Shown piece after piece: positions 60,851 through 64,000 of a DNA stretch of 64,000 nt (position 1 is its first letter; every line of letters starts with the position of its first letter). Under the pieces are notes generated by a model. It made no database searches. It had not been told where the DNA came from and worked only from the letters and a program-made list of their open reading frames with translations. Source of the stretch: Polynucleobacter sp. AP-Melu-500A-A1 (GTDB lineage Bacteria > Pseudomonadota > Gammaproteobacteria > Burkholderiales > Burkholderiaceae). Where the stretch lies: contig NZ_JACVOZ010000003.1 of assembly GCF_018882125.1 (NCBI RefSeq), positions 248,001-312,000 of the forward strand, written 5' to 3'. A program made the translations under genes and the position numbers.

Positions 60851-62716
60851 TTAGATCTCAGCGACATTCTTGCCAGATAAAGCTTTTTGAATACTCGCAT
60901 TCATCCGCATTTGCGCAAAATCGTCTGTTGCCTTAGCGGCATGATCTACAGCCTTGCGCACTACATCGCTATCGGTTTCTCCATTCAAAATCCTTTGTAA
61001 TGTTGCCATCTCACGATCGATTGCAGATTGCTCTTCTTTTGAAAGTAGATTCCTGTCGCTATCAAGTGCTGTTTGGACGGCATCTAATAATCTTTGGGCG
61101 TTCACCTGCTCTTCACGCAAGGATCTAGCTAATAGATCTTCTTTTGCTGAGGAGAAACCATCTTGCAACATCCTAGTAATTTCTGCATCCGTCAATCCAT
61201 AGGAGGGCTTGATATCGATCGACGCCTTTACACCAGAGCCTTGCTCCACTGCGCTGACAGATAACAAGCCATCAGCATCCACCTGAAAAGTAACTCGAAT
61301 ACGAGCTGCGCCCGCAGCCATTGCCGGAATACCGCGTAATTCAAACTTGCCTAAAGAGCGGCAGTCTTGAGCAAGCTCACGCTCCCCCTGCACTACTTGA
61401 ATGGCTAAGGCAGTTTGGCCATCTTTAAAGGTTGTGAAATCTTGCGCTCTTGCTACAGGGATGGGGGTATTTCTAGGAATAATCTTCTCGACTAAGCCAC
61501 CCATGGTTTCAATACCAAGAGAAAGTGGAATAACGTCTAATAACAGCCACTCATCATCTTTACTTTGATTGCCCGCCAATAAATCAGCCTGCATAGCAGC
61601 ACCGAGAGCTACCACTTGGTCAGGGTTTAAATTATTTAAGGGTTTGCTACCGAACAACTCTCCGACTAAGCGCTGGACATTCGGCATACGGGTTGAGCCT
61701 CCAACCATAACCACGCCTTTAATATCTTCAGCCTTTAAACCAGCGTCGCGCAACGCTTTTTTACAAGCCAGCAAAGTTTTGGCAACTAAATTATGTGTAA
61801 TTTCGAATAGCTGTGCTTGACTAATACCGATATTCACTACAGTGCCATCAGATAAAGTCTCATGTACACGCGCCAAAGGATTGTGACTGAGTAACTCTTT
61901 TGCATGTTTACAAGCTTGTAATAAAGTGCGGTGATCGTGAATAGATAGCGGCGGGAGTTTTGCCTGCTCAATAACCCAACAATATAGGCGATGATCGAAG
62001 TCATCTCCACCTAGAGCAGAATCTCCACCAGTAGAAAGCACTTCAAATACACCCTTACTCATACGGAGTATGGATATATCAAATGTTCCGCCACCAAGAT
62101 CGTAGACCGCGTATACCCCTTCCGAGGCATTATCTAATCCATAAGCAATTGCGGCGGCAGTCGGCTCATTTAATAAACGCAGAACCTCAATACCAGCCAA
62201 CTTAGCAGCATCTTTAGTCGCCTGACGTTGGGTGTCATCAAAATAAGCAGGTACAGTAATTACCGCTCCGACAATATCTTCGGCGACTGAATCTTCAGCT
62301 AACTGACGCAGTCGCGCCAAGATTTCAGCTGAAACTTCAATGGGGCTTTTATCACCAGCAACCGTTTTAAGTTTGAGCATGCCTGGTTGATCAACAAAAT
62401 CGTAAGGCGCACTTTCTATGTGCTCAACATCAACTAAACCTCGACCCATAAAGCGCTTCACTGAAACAATGGTGTTCTTTGGATCGAGCACAATGCTTTC
62501 AAGCGCTTCAAAACCCGCTTGCGTTCGTCCATTGGGTAGATATCGAACTACCGATGGAAGCAATTCACGACCTTGAGCATCTGGCAGTACTTTAGGCAAG
62601 GCATCGCGCACGATGGCGACTAATGAATTGGTGGTTCCCAAATCAATTCCGACTGCAATACGCCGTTGATGGGGCGCTAGCGACTTACCGGGTTCAGAGA
62701 TTTGTAATAAGGCCAT
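60851..62716 (-). CDS. hscA: Fe-S assembly Hsp70-type chaperone HscA
   Basis: The 621-residue DnaK homologue drives cluster transfer from IscU. The nucleotide-binding domain has [16 protein letters not shown] near residue 23, [16 protein letters not shown] near 205 and [15 protein letters not shown] near 335. The substrate domain from about 395 has [20 protein letters not shown]. No C-terminal EEVD-like or acidic tail is present, as usual for HscA. It follows hscB by 18 bases; HscB is its J-protein and IscU its client. Confidence 0.97.
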   Translation of the reverse strand: MALLQISEPGKSLAPHQRRIAVGIDLGTTNSLVAIVRDALPKVLPDAQGRELLPSVVRYLPNGRTQAGFEALESIVLDPKNTIVSVKRFMGRGLVDVEHIESAPYDFVDQPGMLKLKTVAGDKSPIEVSAEILARLRQLAEDSVAEDIVGAVITVPAYFDDTQRQATKDAAKLAGIEVLRLLNEPTAAAIAYGLDNASEGVYAVYDLGGGTFDISILRMSKGVFEVLSTGGDSALGGDDFDHRLYCWVIEQAKLPPLSIHDHRTLLQACKHAKELLSHNPLARVHETLSDGTVVNIGISQAQLFEITHNLVAKTLLACKKALRDAGLKAEDIKGVVMVGGSTRMPNVQRLVGELFGSKPLNNLNPDQVVALGAAMQADLLAGNQSKDDEWLLLDVIPLSLGIETMGGLVEKIIPRNTPIPVARAQDFTTFKDGQTALAIQVVQGERELAQDCRSLGKFELRGIPAMAAGAARIRVTFQVDADGLLSVSAVEQGSGVKASIDIKPSYGLTDAEITRMLQDGFSSAKEDLLARSLREEQVNAQRLLDAVQTALDSDRNLLSKEEQSAIDREMATLQRILNGETDSDVVRKAVDHAAKATDDFAQMRMNASIQKALSGKNVAEI

Positions 62717-62734
62717 AGGAGGAAGAGTTTAAAG

Positions 62735-63274
62735 CTATACCAAGGCGGCAATAGCGTCATCAAGCTCAAGGGCGAACTTGTCTATAAAAAGTAAACCCCG
62801 CAAGAGCTCAGCAGCCTGCTCAAAATTTTTGGCATGATCAATAGCTTGCGTAATCTCGAGCAGAGTAGCTTGTCTAGAAGACTCAACCTCTTCCATCATG
62901 GACTCTAAAGCAGGCAAGTCTTCTGCCCGTTCATCTAAATTTTCGCGCCACTCCATCTGCTTCATTAAAAAAGCAGCCGGCATTGCGGTATTCGTTTCCA
63001 ATTTAGCATCAACGCCATGGAGCTGGCACAGATAAAGGCCACGCTGTACGGGATTTTTCAGTGTTTGATATGCGGAGTTAGCCAGGGTAGCCATCTGCAT
63101 TGCTAGACGCTGCTCGGTATCACTACCACGAGCATAGCGATCAGGATGTACTTCTTTTTGAATTGCTAGATAAGCCTGATCCAAAACAGGCAAGTCGATT
63201 TTGAATTGCTGATTTAAACCAAAAAACTGGAAGTAATTGTCAGACGCGGAAGGATTCGCCACAACCACACTCAT
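62735..63274 (-). CDS. hscB: Fe-S assembly co-chaperone HscB (Hsc20)
   Basis: The 179-residue protein has an N-terminal J domain with HPD at residues 43-45 (EVHPDRYA), followed by the C-terminal three-helix bundle that binds IscU. HPD stimulates the HscA ATPase. Its only ATG start overlaps the last 35 bases of iscA; a downstream ATG before the J domain is not available, and the ribosome binding site is weak, so translational coupling to iscA is likely. Confidence 0.94.
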   Translation of the reverse strand: MSVVVANPSASDNYFQFFGLNQQFKIDLPVLDQAYLAIQKEVHPDRYARGSDTEQRLAMQMATLANSAYQTLKNPVQRGLYLCQLHGVDAKLETNTAMPAAFLMKQMEWRENLDERAEDLPALESMMEEVESSRQATLLEITQAIDHAKNFEQAAELLRGLLFIDKFALELDDAIAALV

Positions 63275-63563
63275 CTTTTACGTTTGGATTTTGAAACTTA
63301 AACCCTTCATTCAAACCCTCGCGCACGAAATCTAATTCCGTTCCATCCAGATAAGCCAAACTCTTAGGATCAACAAATACCTTAATGCCATGGGACTCAA
63401 ACATCGTATCTTCAGAAGCTGCTTCGTCCACATACTCCAGCTGATATGCCAAGCCCGAACAGCCAGTAGTGCGAACTCCCAAACGCAAGCCACATCCCTT
63501 ACCGCGCTTTTCTAAGTTACGGTTGATGTGTGCAGCTGCTTTATCGGTTAAGGTAATTGCCAT
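63240..63563 (-). CDS. iscA: Iron-sulfur cluster assembly A-type carrier IscA
   Basis: The 107-residue protein carries Fe-S clusters or iron to targets. The three conserved cysteines are C35 (TTGCSGLAY), C99 and C101 (ECGCGESF). [12 protein letters not shown] is the normal start, at ATG 63563; the longer open frame to 63635 overlaps iscU and is not needed. It lies 19 bases after iscU. Confidence 0.96.
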   Translation of the reverse strand: MAITLTDKAAAHINRNLEKRGKGCGLRLGVRTTGCSGLAYQLEYVDEAASEDTMFESHGIKVFVDPKSLAYLDGTELDFVREGLNEGFKFQNPNVKDECGCGESFRV

Positions 63564-63582
63564 AGTTTTATCTTTACTGCGT

Positions 63583-63969
63583 TTATTTCGCCGTATGCTT
63601 TTCTTTGTAATCTGCAACTGCAGCTTTAATAGCATCTTCAGCCAAAATTGAGCAATGAATTTTTACCGGTGGAAGCGCCAACTCTTCTGCAATCAAAGAA
63701 TTCTTAATCTCTAGCGCCTGGTCTAAAGTTTTACCCTTAACCCACTCTGTTACCAATGAAGAAGAAGCAATGGCTGATCCACAGCCATAAGTCTTGAACT
63801 TGGCATCTTCAATCACGCCTTGATCGTTTACACGAATTTGCAATTTCATAACGTCGCCACAAGCTGGGGCGCCAACCATGCCGGTACCGACACTTTCATC
63901 ACCCTTCTCAAATGAGCCTACGTTACGGGGATTTTCGTAGTGGTCAATGACCTTTTCGCTATATGCCAT
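63583..63969 (-). CDS. iscU: Iron-sulfur cluster scaffold protein IscU
   Basis: The 128-residue scaffold assembles [2Fe-2S] and [4Fe-4S] clusters with sulfur from IscS. Ligands C37 (with Asp39 in ACGDV), C63 (YGCGSA) and C106 are present, and the HscA-recognition motif LPPVKIHC is at 99-106. The start at 63969 has AGAGGAAAT upstream. The 31 bases to the window edge hold no more of the operon, but iscS and iscR are expected beyond it. Confidence 0.98.
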   Translation of the reverse strand: MAYSEKVIDHYENPRNVGSFEKGDESVGTGMVGAPACGDVMKLQIRVNDQGVIEDAKFKTYGCGSAIASSSLVTEWVKGKTLDQALEIKNSLIAEELALPPVKIHCSILAEDAIKAAVADYKEKHTAK

Positions 63970-64000
63970 GGTATTTCCTCTTTAATACTTCAATTGTTTA

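Overview
The window looks like a piece of chromosome from a freshwater betaproteobacterium of the Polynucleobacter type (Burkholderiaceae). This is inferred from moderate GC, compact gene spacing, Burkholderiales gene neighbourhoods (smc-zipA-ligA, an RpfE-like gene beside recJ, lolC-lolD, the pyrH-to-lpxA envelope operon) and orphan TctC/Bug-type solute-binding proteins. No database search was possible.

Layout. 1-9.85 kb (minus): a continuous operon pyrH-frr-uppS-cdsA-dxr-rseP-bamA-skp-lpxD-fabZ-lpxA (lpxA cut by the window edge) for ribosome recycling, isoprenoid and phospholipid precursors, outer-membrane protein assembly and lipid A. 10.0-11.7 kb (minus): rpsB-tsf, closed by a perfect 15-bp terminator. 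11.9-15.4 kb (plus): map-glnD. 15.4-17.9 kb: a small accessory insert (PEP mutase-family lyase, TctC-type binding protein, carboxymuconolactone decarboxylase-like protein). 18-24.6 kb (minus): smc-zipA-ligA. 24.7-27.7 kb (plus): dapD-dapE-prmB. 27.7-31.5 kb (minus): radA, a periplasmic hypothetical protein and kup. 31.7 kb: initiator tRNA-Met with promoter and terminator. 31.8-32.4 kb: HicA/HicB toxin-antitoxin. 32.5-37.8 kb (minus): comEC, tatD, lolD, lolC. 37.8-43.3 kb (plus): rpfE-like gene, recJ, prfB (with the classical +1 programmed frameshift) and lysS. Then dsbB (minus) and fpr (plus).

The most interesting part is 44.8-58.9 kb, thirteen minus-strand genes in a row. In transcription order they are: a sulfonate/taurine-type ABC importer (two permeases, ATPase, binding protein); a histidinol-dehydrogenase-family enzyme; a short-chain and a zinc medium-chain dehydrogenase; an amino-acid-type binding protein overlapping a dicarboxylate symporter; a membrane adenylate cyclase; a TctC-type binding protein; a D-2-hydroxyacid dehydrogenase; and an LDH2/MDH2-family dehydrogenase. 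The three adjacent dehydrogenases match the enzyme classes of HpsN/HpsO/HpsP, which oxidise 2,3-dihydroxypropane-1-sulfonate (DHPS) to sulfolactate. The last two match SlcC/ComC, the dehydrogenase pair that interconverts sulfolactate enantiomers. A YeiH-type putative sulfate exporter follows upstream, flanked by two broken cupin genes. My reading is a candidate algal/plant-sulfonate (DHPS/sulfolactate) utilisation locus with an ABC importer and a linked cyclic-AMP sensing module. No desulfonating enzyme (SuyAB, or ComDE plus Xsc) is present in the window, so this is an inference to be tested.

60.5-64 kb (minus): iscU-iscA-hscB-hscA-fdx, the iron-sulfur assembly operon, whose upstream genes lie beyond the window.
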